Source of the DNA: Gordonia sp. X0973
GTDB lineage: Bacteria > Actinomycetota > Actinomycetes > Mycobacteriales > Mycobacteriaceae
Assembly: GCF_013348785.1 (NCBI RefSeq)
Contig: NZ_CP054691.1
Coordinates: forward strand, 3,410,001-3,474,000
Direction of reading: 5' to 3'
DNA: 64,000 nucleotides
Both the position numbers and the translations under genes were made by a program. This document shows, piece after piece, positions 43,448 to 53,900 of this stretch. The notes under the pieces are model-generated. The model saw only the letters and a program-made list of their open reading frames with translations, was not told where the DNA came from and did no database searches. How positions within the stretch are numbered: the stretch's first letter is position 1; each line of letters starts with the position of its first letter.

Positions 43448-43515
43448 TGTCGACTTGCTCCCTTAGTAGCCCTTCGACCTCGATTTCTTGCTAGATTTGG
43501 TGCTAATTCCTGCGG
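43448..43515. other. Candidate Tn7-like end next to tnsA
   Basis: TGTCGACTTGCTCCC begins at 43448 and is followed by TTGCTAGATTT (43487) and TGCTAATTCC (43498). In Tn7 the end next to tnsA starts TGT and has several TnsB-binding sites. The repeated TTGCT/TGCTA(A) motif suits that, but the opposite end was not found. Confidence 0.3.
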
Positions 43516-43530
43516 AAGCGGAGGTGTCAC

Positions 43531-44259
43531 TTGACCGAGAGTTCCCGCGCGGCGGTGACGTGGCGGTTCCGATTCGCTGGCGACAAGGTGTCCCGCGTGT
43601 TGAACTGGCGGTCCGACGGTCCGCCGGATCTCGCACGTGTAGTTCCGATTCGCAAGCCTCGATCCTCGGAACGTCACCGGCACATACCTGTCACTGCGTA
43701 TTCACTGACCATGCGCGACCACCTAGAACTCGAGTCGGGCCTCGAGCATGACCTCTTGCGACGCCTGGACCGGCTCAACGATATCGTCGCGCTGATACCG
43801 CAACCGTGTCAGCTGAAGCGGGGCGGATCGTCCTCGGCGAAAAACACGCCCGACTTACTCAGCCTTGACGACACCGGGGCGGTAACGCTCTGGAATGCAC
43901 GCCTGCCGCACAAGATGGACGACAAATTCAAGCTTCAGGTCGCAATGGTCGAGGCCGCCTGCGCGAATGTGGGATGGCGTCACGAGGTATTCAACGGACT
44001 CGACCGCGTAGAACGCCTAAACCTTCTGTGGCTGCACGGCTACCGCCGAAGGCCTTCCTGGTATGACCAGGTGGCTGGCGAGATCGGGAAGGAAGCAAGT
44101 AACGACGCCGCGACTCTGGGCTCCCTATTTCGTCTGGATACCGGAAACGGGGAGGCCATCGCCGTGGTCTGGCACATGGTCTGGTCCGGTGAGCTGGATA
44201 CCAACCTCTCGAAGCGATTGACGATGGAAACGCCAGTGCGCGCGGGACTGGTGGCGTAG
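43531..44259 (+). CDS. tnsA: TnsA-like heteromeric transposase endonuclease
   Basis: 242 residues from TTG 43531, with GGAGG six bases upstream. The family pattern is seen in LELESGLEHDLLRRLDR (first catalytic Glu), CQLKRGGSSSAKNTPDLL (Asp) and LLWLHGYRRRP. TnsA cuts the 5' strand at transposon ends together with TnsB. The strand that usually supplies the third active-site residue (DVR/DVK type) reads LWNARLPHK, so that Asp is replaced by Asn and the basic residue is Arg. Its activity is therefore uncertain. One-base overlap with tnsB. Confidence 0.82.
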   Translation: MTESSRAAVTWRFRFAGDKVSRVLNWRSDGPPDLARVVPIRKPRSSERHRHIPVTAYSLTMRDHLELESGLEHDLLRRLDRLNDIVALIPQPCQLKRGGSSSAKNTPDLLSLDDTGAVTLWNARLPHKMDDKFKLQVAMVEAACANVGWRHEVFNGLDRVERLNLLWLHGYRRRPSWYDQVAGEIGKEASNDAATLGSLFRLDTGNGEAIAVVWHMVWSGELDTNLSKRLTMETPVRAGLVA

Positions 44260-46451
44260 TGGACACAAGTCGCACAGTGGTTGAGGTCGGTGGCCGACTT
44301 CTGACTGAGTGGGGAACCGGTCTGGTGACAGCGGTATCAGCGGCCGGCGTAGACCTCCGCACCAGCGTCGGCGATTCCTTGCACGTCGATTGGCCCGAAC
44401 TCGCAGAGGTGCGAGTCGTGGTCGATGGCGATGTAGCGCCAATCAGACCGGCGCTCCGCCCGTACTGGGATGGCCTGTCTGAGGAAACGCGCCGAGCCGC
44501 CCTCGACAAACTTGAAATCGTGCATGAGATACTGACCGGCTACCGGGACGGTCACGCCGAACTCGCGCGCGATGGCGAACCGCGCCCACCCTTCGGCGAA
44601 GGCTTCGGCGTCTCCGAGGCGGCGCGCTGTCGCGCGATGGCGGTCGCGTTGCAGCAAGAAGCTGTGGGAGATCGTGCCCTACAACGCCGCATCGCGAACG
44701 GTGAGATCAAGCGATCGGCTCCGGTCGACAGCACCATCCGCAACTGGGTGCGTGCATGGAAACGCGACGGACTACTCGGGCTCCTCGATGCCAGATCCCT
44801 GCGTCGCGAACAGACGTGGGAGCGAATCGATGAGCGCTATCGGACTGTTGCTGAGTTGGTCTTCGCCACCCTGGACGGAGATCGGGCGGACGCCAACATC
44901 AGCGAGCTTGATCGGCGGATCAAGGTTGAGCTCAAGCGTGCAGGGCACGTGGATGTCTCCACGCCGCAGCGTCTGACGGCAGAGTATCTCGCGCACCTCA
45001 AACGGGGCGCGGGCGCAACAACCCGCACCCAGAGAAGCCGGTCGCTACAGCGCGTGTCGGGCAAAGAGCACTTCCCCGCAATCAGGCCTGGGCAAATAGT
45101 CGCCATCGACGCCACGAGGGCGGACAACCTCGTATACGACCCGCTTCTCGGGCGACCCTTCAGCGTCGAAATCCTCACTGCAATCGACGTCGCCACCAGA
45201 GTGGTCCTCGCACTGCGCGTGGTGCCGAAGAGCGCCGATGGAATCGATGCCGGGCTACTTCTCTACGACATCTGCCGCCCGTTCTCGATGATGGTGGAGG
45301 GCACCACCATCAGTCACTGGCGCTGGGCCGGTTTGCCCCAAGTCGTCGACGCTTCTGATGTCGCGGTCAACGTTGGGCGCAGAAGTGTTGCACCCGATTT
45401 CACTACGCTTCAAGGAGAGCACCACATCCCTGGCGTCATGCCGGACGCGATCCGCGCCGACCACGGTTCGATCTTCGTGTCCGATCACTTCCGCGCGATT
45501 CTGCGCGACTTCGGGATTGACTTGTTGCTCAGTCGCGGGAAGAAGCCAACGGACAACCCCCACGTTGAACGCTGGCACGAGACGCTACAACGGGCCGTTC
45601 AACAGCTCCCCGGCTACAAAGGTCGCAATACCTCGGAGCGCGGTCGATTGGTCGCCGAGGAGGCATTGGTCACGGCCGCCGAACTGGAAGAACACCTTCG
45701 GCGATTCGTCGCCTTGGACTACCACCGGTCGTGGCACACAGGCTTGGTTATCGGTGGTGAGCCCACCGCTCGCACCAGTCCTTTGGAGCTCTGGGACATC
45801 ATGCTCGACGTCACCGGCCGTATCGACGTACCGCAGCGTGCAGACATGATCTATCAGATGCTTCCGGTCAAGTGGGGCACAGTCGGAGTCGCAGGTGTCG
45901 AGTTTGCTGAGATGGTCTACGACGGCAAGCTGCTCGATGATTTTCGGAATGTCGCACGGGGCCAGTTCAGGGACGACGACAACAAGGTTCCCTTTCTTGT
46001 CGACCCGCACGACTTGTCGAGCATCTGGTTCCCGCACCCCGAGACCGGCCGTGTACGCCCCGTTGCGTGGCGAGGATCTTTCTTCACTGACGCGCCGATG
46101 ACCGATACGATCGTTCAGGCTGTTAGGCGGCGCGTCCGCGAACGCGGCGGCAACCACATTCTGAGTCGGGGCTCAGCGCAGCGGCAGATCCTCGACGAGC
46201 TCACGGAACTCACCTCTGGGCCCGTTCCAACTGACTGGACTGCCAAACTGTCAGCCGCGCACCGCAGAGTTGAACAATCGCGCAAAGACCACGAAGAAGC
46301 TCAGGCAGCCCAAGGTGCAACCCGCGACGAAGCCACTCAGTCGGGCGGCAACGAAGCACGCACCAAGACGCCCCATACCGATTCACCCCAGGACGACGTT
46401 CCCTTGGACATCCTCGACGTCCCGTGGCCGACGATGCGGGCCGACTCCTGA
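44259..46451 (+). CDS. tnsB: TnsB-like DDE transposase
   Basis: 730 residues from GTG 44259. An N-terminal helix-turn-helix region (PVDSTIRNWVRAWKRDGLLG) precedes the integrase-fold catalytic core: first Asp in VAIDATRADN (about 284), second in RADHGSIFVSDHF (about 400), Glu in DNPHVERWHETL (about 437). A Mu-type C-terminal beta domain follows (VKWGTVGVAGVEFAEMVYDG), and the charged tail may contact TnsC. It joins 3' ends to the target. Located between tnsA and tnsC with one-base overlaps on both sides. Confidence 0.93.
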   Translation: MDTSRTVVEVGGRLLTEWGTGLVTAVSAAGVDLRTSVGDSLHVDWPELAEVRVVVDGDVAPIRPALRPYWDGLSEETRRAALDKLEIVHEILTGYRDGHAELARDGEPRPPFGEGFGVSEAARCRAMAVALQQEAVGDRALQRRIANGEIKRSAPVDSTIRNWVRAWKRDGLLGLLDARSLRREQTWERIDERYRTVAELVFATLDGDRADANISELDRRIKVELKRAGHVDVSTPQRLTAEYLAHLKRGAGATTRTQRSRSLQRVSGKEHFPAIRPGQIVAIDATRADNLVYDPLLGRPFSVEILTAIDVATRVVLALRVVPKSADGIDAGLLLYDICRPFSMMVEGTTISHWRWAGLPQVVDASDVAVNVGRRSVAPDFTTLQGEHHIPGVMPDAIRADHGSIFVSDHFRAILRDFGIDLLLSRGKKPTDNPHVERWHETLQRAVQQLPGYKGRNTSERGRLVAEEALVTAAELEEHLRRFVALDYHRSWHTGLVIGGEPTARTSPLELWDIMLDVTGRIDVPQRADMIYQMLPVKWGTVGVAGVEFAEMVYDGKLLDDFRNVARGQFRDDDNKVPFLVDPHDLSSIWFPHPETGRVRPVAWRGSFFTDAPMTDTIVQAVRRRVRERGGNHILSRGSAQRQILDELTELTSGPVPTDWTAKLSAAHRRVEQSRKDHEEAQAAQGATRDEATQSGGNEARTKTPHTDSPQDDVPLDILDVPWPTMRADS

Positions 46452-47506
46452 TGGACTCTCTCGCTTGGCATTTGGCTTGCACCAAAACGGAGTTGCCAGA
46501 ACCACCTCTGTACACGTCGGCTGGTTGGGACAGGATGACATCCGAGGACCGCTCGCGGGCGGTCGATGCGCTGCGTCAATGGATGAATGGACTCTACGTC
46601 GAAACGGCCGAGACCCGCGCAGTCGCAGACCGACTCACTGAGATCGTGCAGGAGAATTCTGAAACGGGCCCCGGTGCGAAGGCAATAGCGTCGGTCACAG
46701 GCGCAAGCACGCTCGGGAAGAGCACGGCGGTCCGCCGCTGGGCCACAAGGAAATACGTGGAATGGATCGTAGGCGCACCGAAAGGCCCTGCAGAACTGCC
46801 CACGTGGAACCCTCAGCCAACGATCGACGCAGACCTATGCCCCGTCGTTTGGGTCAACCTGCAATCTGGCTCGATGGTCAAAGGATTCAACTCCCAAGTC
46901 CTTGACTTCTTCCGCTTATCCGCCAGCGGCGCCGCCCACCAGACGTCAACCGCCGCGGTCAGGGCATTGGCACGCCACGGCGTGCGCACCCTTCTCATCG
47001 ACGACTTCCATCTACTGCGTACCAACTGGAAGGGCGGCCGGGAGGTCCTCGATCACGTGAAGTACATGAACACCGAGCTCGGCGAATTCAACGCCAGCTT
47101 AATTCTGGTTGGGACAGACCTCGAATCCAGTGAAGCCATGAGCGATGCCCAGCTTATCGGCCGCCTCCAGCCAATGAGCTTCAGTCCTTACGGAATCGAG
47201 ACTTCGGAGGAGCAACACGCGTGGCAGCAACTGCTCTACGGGCTGGAAGGTTATCTCCTTCCGCATCTCCCTCGGGCAAGCGAAGGGCTTCTCACTTCAC
47301 AGCTCGCGGGGCCCATCTGGAAGCGATCTCAGGGCTACGTCGGTGACGCGACACGCCTCCTCCGCATTGCGACACTTGCAGCGATCGCCGACGGCACGCA
47401 CACGATCAACCCAGAACACCTGAAGGAAGTCCGCCTCAGTAAACGAGCGCACGCAGCAGAGGCGGAAATCGATCTTCGGCGCCGCAGCAAGCAGAGCAGG
47501 GTGTGA
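46451..47506 (+). CDS. tnsC: TnsC-like AAA+ regulator
   Basis: 351 residues from ATG 46451. Walker A is VTGASTLGKSTAVRRW (GxxxxGKS, about 83-91) and Walker B is TLLIDDFHLLR (about 181). In Tn7-like elements TnsC forms ATP-dependent filaments that link target selectors to the TnsAB transposase. Sensor-like segment LILVGTDLESSEAM. Overlaps the next tniQ start by four bases. Confidence 0.92.
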   Translation: MDSLAWHLACTKTELPEPPLYTSAGWDRMTSEDRSRAVDALRQWMNGLYVETAETRAVADRLTEIVQENSETGPGAKAIASVTGASTLGKSTAVRRWATRKYVEWIVGAPKGPAELPTWNPQPTIDADLCPVVWVNLQSGSMVKGFNSQVLDFFRLSASGAAHQTSTAAVRALARHGVRTLLIDDFHLLRTNWKGGREVLDHVKYMNTELGEFNASLILVGTDLESSEAMSDAQLIGRLQPMSFSPYGIETSEEQHAWQQLLYGLEGYLLPHLPRASEGLLTSQLAGPIWKRSQGYVGDATRLLRIATLAAIADGTHTINPEHLKEVRLSKRAHAAEAEIDLRRRSKQSRV

Positions 47507-49068
47507 TGTCACCGGCAGACAACGGAAGGGGGCTATCCATGCGAGAGCCTCGTATCGGCTATCTGCCTGCTCGACCGATTCCAGCCGACGATGAATCGCT
47601 GGAGTCCTTCGTATTGCGCGCGGCGACGGCGAATTGCACCACCGTCACCAAGATCCTTGGTCGAAGTCAGTTATCGCGATCAGCGTCTGACTACGAGCCG
47701 ATTCTGCGGCACCTGGCCACGCTGACGCGCCAGCCATTCTCGCGCATTTCGGCGATGACCCTTGATGACTGCCATAGTCGAGTGCTCGCGAAGGAAGGCT
47801 GGCTGGCAAGTGAGTGGGGTCAGCATTGCCGTTGCGCCCCAAACGGAGTGGCACGGCGAGAGTGGGCTTTGGCTCTGTCTCCGGTCTGCTTCTACTGCGG
47901 GCACCTCATCGGGATGCCCGGTAGTGGCACTGCGCAGTTGACCAGAGTTCCCAATCGGATTCTGTCGGTCTGCAAGGAGGTCTCGTCCGCTGCACACAGA
48001 TCTACGACTGACTTCGATGCACTCGACCGACTTGAGTGTCTCCGTGCGGAACTACCCTCGGTGGCTCGTCGGCTCAGTCGAGGATCTGCACACTGGATCC
48101 CAGCTGATGCTCAGTTGGTGACCACTGCGACGGCAGATCTTGCGACGAGTCACGAGTCCGAGGAAGAGCTACCGCGATCTCCTGCCGTTCGTGCACTGGC
48201 CATCGCAATGGCCTGGGAAGAACAGCGAACGTGGCTGACACCACGAGTATCTCCACATCCACGTCCCACTCCTGTCCGACCAGAGAATTCTGAAATACCC
48301 GATTCGCAGGTCTTCACTCGACGGGTACTCCGCACAGGCGCGAAGACTGTCAAGACCATGCGGTTACCGAAGAGCTCAGTCCGCCATCCACGCGGCGAAG
48401 ATCTGATGCGGCTGGCGCTTGGCCATACGCAATTGACGCTTGACCACATCCCAGGGATCTACCGGCAAGAAGGCGAACCGTTCGTGCTCGACCCCGCCCA
48501 GTGGTTGTGGCGTTCCAGAGTCGCGCTACTTCTCAGTCAATGTGTTCGGTTGCGCGATCATTGGAGCCTTGCCGACGAGCCGACCTACCGTCTGACGAAA
48601 GCTGGTAGCTACTCGATTTGCATAGGGGCGTGGCCGAAATGGACTCCGATCTTCCACCGCGAGAGCGACATTGCCCATGCGATGAATCTGGCGCGAGCTC
48701 TATGCCTCGACGAGCTCGTCAACTACCGTGAGCGCCGCGACGCGTTAAGACGGATTGAAGCCGCCCCGCCGGACCTGGTCGGCACCCTGCCCGCAGCCGC
48801 CCGGAACTTCGATGGCTGCGCCCGGCTCGCCGCATCTTGGATGTGGTTCGATGCAACCTGTGATAGCCCGCGTACATGGCCAGACGCCGAACACCTGAAA
48901 GCATTTGACGCTGCGCTCAACCCCGAAGGCCGTCTCATCCTCCGCAGTGCCGCCGAAGCGATCTGCGTCGCCGACGAAGATCTTGTGCGTCAGGTTGGGA
49001 GTGGAGACTTCGGTGTGGTGGATTCGGACCGAGTCTCAGAAGAGGACCGGACTCGTGTGGGCGCGTGA
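47503..49068 (+). CDS. tniQ: TniQ/TnsD-family target-selection protein, first copy
   Basis: 521 residues from GTG 47503 (overlapping the tnsC stop), or 509 from ATG 47539, which has GGAAGGGGG upstream. The TniQ N-terminus is present (LPARPIPADDESLESFVLRA) with a zinc-finger region HCRCAPNGVARREWALALSPVCFYCGH. The C-terminal half is a distinct helical domain. TniQ/TnsD proteins recognise the insertion site and recruit TnsC. Having two such genes suggests two targeting routes. Confidence 0.85.
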   Translation: MMSPADNGRGLSMREPRIGYLPARPIPADDESLESFVLRAATANCTTVTKILGRSQLSRSASDYEPILRHLATLTRQPFSRISAMTLDDCHSRVLAKEGWLASEWGQHCRCAPNGVARREWALALSPVCFYCGHLIGMPGSGTAQLTRVPNRILSVCKEVSSAAHRSTTDFDALDRLECLRAELPSVARRLSRGSAHWIPADAQLVTTATADLATSHESEEELPRSPAVRALAIAMAWEEQRTWLTPRVSPHPRPTPVRPENSEIPDSQVFTRRVLRTGAKTVKTMRLPKSSVRHPRGEDLMRLALGHTQLTLDHIPGIYRQEGEPFVLDPAQWLWRSRVALLLSQCVRLRDHWSLADEPTYRLTKAGSYSICIGAWPKWTPIFHRESDIAHAMNLARALCLDELVNYRERRDALRRIEAAPPDLVGTLPAAARNFDGCARLAASWMWFDATCDSPRTWPDAEHLKAFDAALNPEGRLILRSAAEAICVADEDLVRQVGSGDFGVVDSDRVSEEDRTRVGA

Positions 49069-49131
49069 CTTCCAGTCGCTCGCCCACTGCGGGCGCTACC
49101 AAACCGCGACGGCGATGGAGCCTCTGAGCTA

Positions 49132-50790
49132 ATGCTCCCCGCTCGAGTTGCAATCGATCCACGCGAGTCGCTTGATTCGTACCTCGAGCGGATTGCACTT
49201 GTGAACGATCTGACGACCAAGAGTCTTGTCCGCATGCTCAAGGAGAACCGGGACGGATCGTCGGTCTCGACGGCTTTCATGCTGGTCCGGCCTAGCGATG
49301 AGCTCGTCGGCCGAATAGTGGATCTCACTGGGCTGGGGGCATCGGCCGTCGAGAATTCGACCTTGTTGCGTTACGACGGAGGCGCGCCACTCAACCTCGA
49401 CGGCTTCGACCCGCTCGATCGGGCGAGCTACCGCGCCATCGTTTGCCAGGGGTGGTTCCCGCAGCATGGGACGCAACTATGCCCACTCTGCCTATCGCAC
49501 GACGGAATCTGGCAGCTGTCGTGGAAGCTACCGGTGTCGACAGTGTGTCCCGACCACGGCGTCTACCTGGTCGCTGAGTGTTCAAGATGTAGCCGGCGCT
49601 TTCGAACGCGACACCACAGTCCGCTGCGTCCTCGGCTCGATGAACACCAGCCGTGCGGGAATCCGCTCGGATTCTCGGCTCCCTGCCGACACTCCATCCT
49701 GAGAGAGAAACCGACGGCTGCATCCGAAGGTGCAATTCGGACCGCAACACGGGTTACGGCCGCTATCCAAGGCGAAGAAACGAGCGTTCTCGATGGCGCT
49801 CTCGCGCCCCCCGCGTACCTCGCAGAAGTCCGAAACTTAACCACTCTTCTACTTCACCTCGCATCCCGGTCTCGCGCAAGGGGTTTCGTCGAATGGGCCG
49901 GAGATCTCCAAGCCGAAGCCGCTGGTCGCACAACTGAGCTTCGAGGGCCTCGGTGGGGTATTCAGCCGCCGACAAGTGCAGTCACCCGCGGTGAAGCACT
50001 GGCGGAGGCGGATGGGATTCTGTCCAGTCCGGAGAGTGCGGACGCCGTCGCACGGTTGGCCGAGTGGTTCGATCTGATCCCGGACGTCCCGGGCGGCCCG
50101 AGAGGATGGATCGTCAATCGCGCGGCAAAGAGTCCGGTGTTGAGCTGGCTGGTGGTCCAGGTGCTTTCAGCCCGCCGCCATGTCGGCCTGCAGATCGATC
50201 ATCACGACGCGTTGATCGATCTGCCGCTGTCTGCGATCCCTCAACTCCTCGATGAGCACACCTACCGTCGTCATTTCGCTGGGATGCTGACAACGCAGGA
50301 AAGCACGGGGCGGCTGTACGCCTCCCTGTGTATTGCGCGCGCACAACGGCCAGGGTCGACGTGGTCCACTGCTGCAGCGAGTATCGAACTCGACCCGGAC
50401 ATTGGCAGACGGACATCGCGAGCGGCGAGCACGCGACTGGCCGCGAGTCCTTCAGAGATCGCGGCAGCCGCCAGCGCGGCAGCGAGGGAACTATCGCGTC
50501 GACGGGATTTTCGGGCGCTCGAGCGACGAGTCATCGAGCTCGCGAGTACGCCCGACACGTGGTTCACCGATTGGGCGCGGTCGGCGAGTCCGAGGAGGCG
50601 CGCGGCCGCACTCCCGTACGCGGTGACATGGATGTGGTGCGAGGTTGCTCAGGGGGGGTTGGACACCAGCCCGGCGTGGCCGCCGCCGGTGACCCGACAA
50701 TCGAAGGCGGCTTATCGGGTGTTTCGTGACACGCTTCCGGAGGAGTTGGGGCGAGCATTGCGCGAACTCGCCGATGGGAACTCGAGGTGA
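49132..50790 (+). CDS. tniQ: TniQ/TnsD-family target-selection protein, second copy
   Basis: 552 residues. The N-terminus IDPRESLDSYLERIALVNDL is TniQ-like, and the zinc-finger set is more canonical than in the first copy: LCPLCLSHDG, WQLSWKLPVSTVCPDHGVYLV, and CSRCSRRFR. The C-terminal part, with RRRAAALPYAVTWMWCEVAQ, is probably the DNA-binding portion. Low similarity to the first TniQ, so an old divergence or separate origin. 63 bp after it. Confidence 0.88.
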   Translation: MLPARVAIDPRESLDSYLERIALVNDLTTKSLVRMLKENRDGSSVSTAFMLVRPSDELVGRIVDLTGLGASAVENSTLLRYDGGAPLNLDGFDPLDRASYRAIVCQGWFPQHGTQLCPLCLSHDGIWQLSWKLPVSTVCPDHGVYLVAECSRCSRRFRTRHHSPLRPRLDEHQPCGNPLGFSAPCRHSILREKPTAASEGAIRTATRVTAAIQGEETSVLDGALAPPAYLAEVRNLTTLLLHLASRSRARGFVEWAGDLQAEAAGRTTELRGPRWGIQPPTSAVTRGEALAEADGILSSPESADAVARLAEWFDLIPDVPGGPRGWIVNRAAKSPVLSWLVVQVLSARRHVGLQIDHHDALIDLPLSAIPQLLDEHTYRRHFAGMLTTQESTGRLYASLCIARAQRPGSTWSTAAASIELDPDIGRRTSRAASTRLAASPSEIAAAASAAARELSRRRDFRALERRVIELASTPDTWFTDWARSASPRRRAAALPYAVTWMWCEVAQGGLDTSPAWPPPVTRQSKAAYRVFRDTLPEELGRALRELADGNSR

Positions 50791-50837
50791 CGGGCGTCGG
50801 GCGGCACCTCAGCGAAGTCTTCGACAGCTTCTCAGCA

Positions 50838-50940
50838 AGCGTTCGAAGGCCTGGCAATGCCACTCGGCTTGGTCTCGTTGAATTCCTGGCGATGGCGAAC
50901 CTGTCAGTATCGGCGGGTAGCGTTCGAGGGCTGGCAATGA
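50838..50940 (+). repeat. Direct repeat upstream of the helicase gene
   Basis: AGCGTTCGAAGGCCTGGCAA (50838 onward, through TG 50859) recurs as AGCGTTCGAGGGCTGGCAATG at 50920-50940, about 82 bp apart, with one base fewer in the second copy. It fills most of the 162-bp gap between the second tniQ and the helicase. The second copy runs into the GGAGGT ribosome-binding site, so it may be regulatory. Confidence 0.6.
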
Positions 50941-50952
50941 GGAGGTCCACGC

Positions 50953-53900
50953 GTGCAGCTTGAAGAGTTGAAGCCCGGTCTGCGAGTCGAGGGTCTCATT
51001 CCCGCAGAGGTGATCACTGTCATCGCTGCTCAATGGCATGGCACGGACGCACTCGCACTCACTTACCAGAACGGCTCAGGTGGACTTGGCCAACAGGTTG
51101 TGTTCCGCAAGGACCAGGACAACCTCAGCGTCGCCACCAGCGGTAGCCGCGCGTTTGACGCCACCGCCAGCGACTTCAAGCTCGTCGCCGAGGCCCAACG
51201 TATCTCGCTGGCCGGCCTTTTCGATCCAATGCTGGCCGTCGCCACGAGCGACGTGCAGCCGCTGCCGCACCAGATTCGCGCGGTGTACGGCGAACTCCTA
51301 CCGCGGACCCCGCTTCGGTTCCTTCTCGCCGACGACCCCGGTGCCGGCAAGACGATCATGGCCGGCCTCTACATCAAGGAGCTGCTGCTCCGCGACGACG
51401 TCAAGCAGTGCCTGATCATCGCTCCCGGTGGACTGGTCGAGCAGTGGCAGGACGAACTGTTCTTCAAGTTTGGGCTGCGGTTCGACCTGCTGACCAACCA
51501 GCTCATCGATGCCAACATCAACCTCAACGTCTTCGAAACGAACCCACTCGTGATCGCACGCATGGATCAGCTCTCCCGCAACGAGGCACTCCAGGCCCAA
51601 CTGAAGGAGACGGAGTGGGATCTGATCATCGTCGACGAGGCACACAGAATGGGAGCGCACTACTTCGGCGGGAAGCTGGAGAAGACCAAACGCTTCCTGC
51701 TGGGGGAGCTGCTCGGCCAAATTACCCGCCACCTCCTGCTGATGACCGCGACTCCACACTCGGGCAAGGAAGAGGACTTTCAGCTCTTCCTCACTTTGCT
51801 CGACCGCGATCGGTTCGAGGGCAAGCAGAAGAAGTCTGTCGACGTCACCGGAATCATGCGGCGCATGGTCAAGGAAGACCTGCTGACGTTCGAAGGTAAG
51901 AAGCTCTTCCCTGAACGCATCGCCGAAACTGTGCCCTACGAGTTGACCGAGCGGGAGAAGGGCCTCTACGAGGACGTCACTCGCTACGTCCGCGAGGGCA
52001 TGAACCGTGCCGACAGGCTTGGCGGCAAGCGTAAGAACACTGTCGGATTCGCCCTGACTGTCCTTCAGCGCAGACTCGCCTCCAGCCCTGAGGCGATCTA
52101 CAAGAGCCTCGTCCGCCGCACCGAACGGCTGGAGCGCAAGAAGACCGAGATCCTCAACGGCACCTACAAGGAACCCGACGACGTCATCGGCTCGGGCGAC
52201 TTCGACGAAGATGAATACAACGCCGAAGAACTGGAGCAGCTTGAGGAAGACGTGATGGACGCGGCCACCGCCGCCCAGACCGTCGAGGAGCTCAACGCAG
52301 AACTTGTCGAACTCGCCGATCTGATTGCGACCGCCAAGAAGGTCCGCGAGGCTGGCACCGACCGCAAGTGGACCGAACTCTCCACGATCCTCCAGGACAA
52401 TGCGCTGGTCACCGATTCGAACGGTTGGCCACGGAAGTTCATCATCTTCACCGAGCACCGCGACACCCTTGACTATCTCCAGTCCAAGATCGGCTCTTTG
52501 CTCGGCAAGCCCGACTCGGTCAAGGCGATCCACGGTGGCGTCCGCAGAGGTGAGCGGCGCGTGATCACCGAGGAGTTCACCAAGAACCGCGACGTCCAAA
52601 TCCTCATCGCAACCGACGCCGCTGGAGAGGGGCTTAACCTTCAGGCCGCGCACCTGATGGTCAACTACGACCTGCCGTGGAACCCCAACCGCATCGAGCA
52701 ACGCTTCGGCCGCATCCACCGCATCGGCCAAGAAGAGGTCTGCCGACTCTGGAACCTCGTAGCCTCCAACACCCGCGAGGGTGAAGTCTTCACCCGCCTG
52801 CTGGAGAAGCTCGACCAGATGCGTCAGACATACGGTGGCAAAGTCTTCGACGTCCTCGGCGAGGCGTTCACCGAGACCCCGCTGCGCAACCTCCTGCTCG
52901 ATGCCATCCAGCACGGCGAGCGCCCCGACGTCAAGGCTAAAATGCATGAGGTCATCGACGCGTCGGTCGGGGATGGACTCAAGGATCTCCTCGACGAACG
53001 GGCATTGGCGTCGGAGAACCTGGCCGAGGCCGACCTGCATGCACTGCGCGCGGCAATGGACGAAGCACGCGCCCGCCGCCTTCAACCGCACTACATCGAG
53101 ATGGCATTCAAGGCCGCCTTCGCCCGCCTCGGCGGCCGCATCGTGAGGCGCGAACAGGGTCGCTACGAGATCGCGAACGTGCCCCAGCAAATACGCGCCG
53201 CAGGCACAGGGCCGATCGCAACCAAGTACGACCGAGTCACGTTCGATCTTGGCAAGGTCCACGCCGACGAACTCAGCCGCGCCGACCTTCTCGCCCCGGA
53301 TCATCCGCTGCACGACGCGGTCATGGACGAGTCCGTGCGACAGTTCGGTGGTTCCCTCAACCGAGGCACGATCTTGGTTTCCTCGACGCTGGAGGAGACA
53401 CACCTGCTCGTCGGCGTGATCGAAGAGGTCGCCGACGCGACCGGAGAGTCCGTCGCACGCCGCTTCGGCTACGCATACGTCGACAGCTTCGGCACCGTGA
53501 CGCCTGCCGGCCCCGCGCCCTACCTGGACTGCGTGGCGGCACCCGAGAACGCTGTCACCGATACAGCCCGCACCCTCCCGTGGCTGGCAGGTGCTGAAGA
53601 CAAAACCACGAGCTGGATTATCGCCAACCAACTCCCCGACTACCTCGACGACGTTCAGCCGAGGCGCCTCGCGGAGTTGAGTAAGGCACGTGACCTGGTC
53701 ATCAAGCGGCTCGAAGGTGAACGCGACCGCCTCATCCTCGATGCCGCCGTCGCGGCGGAAAAGGAACGCGCCGGTGAGAAACCGAAAGAATCATCGGAGA
53801 GCCTGAATCGTAAAGCCGTCGAACTCGACGCCCGTCTACGCAAGAGGCTCGCACTGCTTGACCACCAGCAGCTTATGTCGACCAAGCCACCACGCATCGT

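Noticed and set aside
43531..50790. CRISPR-associated (RNA-guided) Tn7-like transposon
   Set aside because: No Cas5/6/7/8 or Cas12k gene and no repeat-spacer array was found within the element as far as it can be read.
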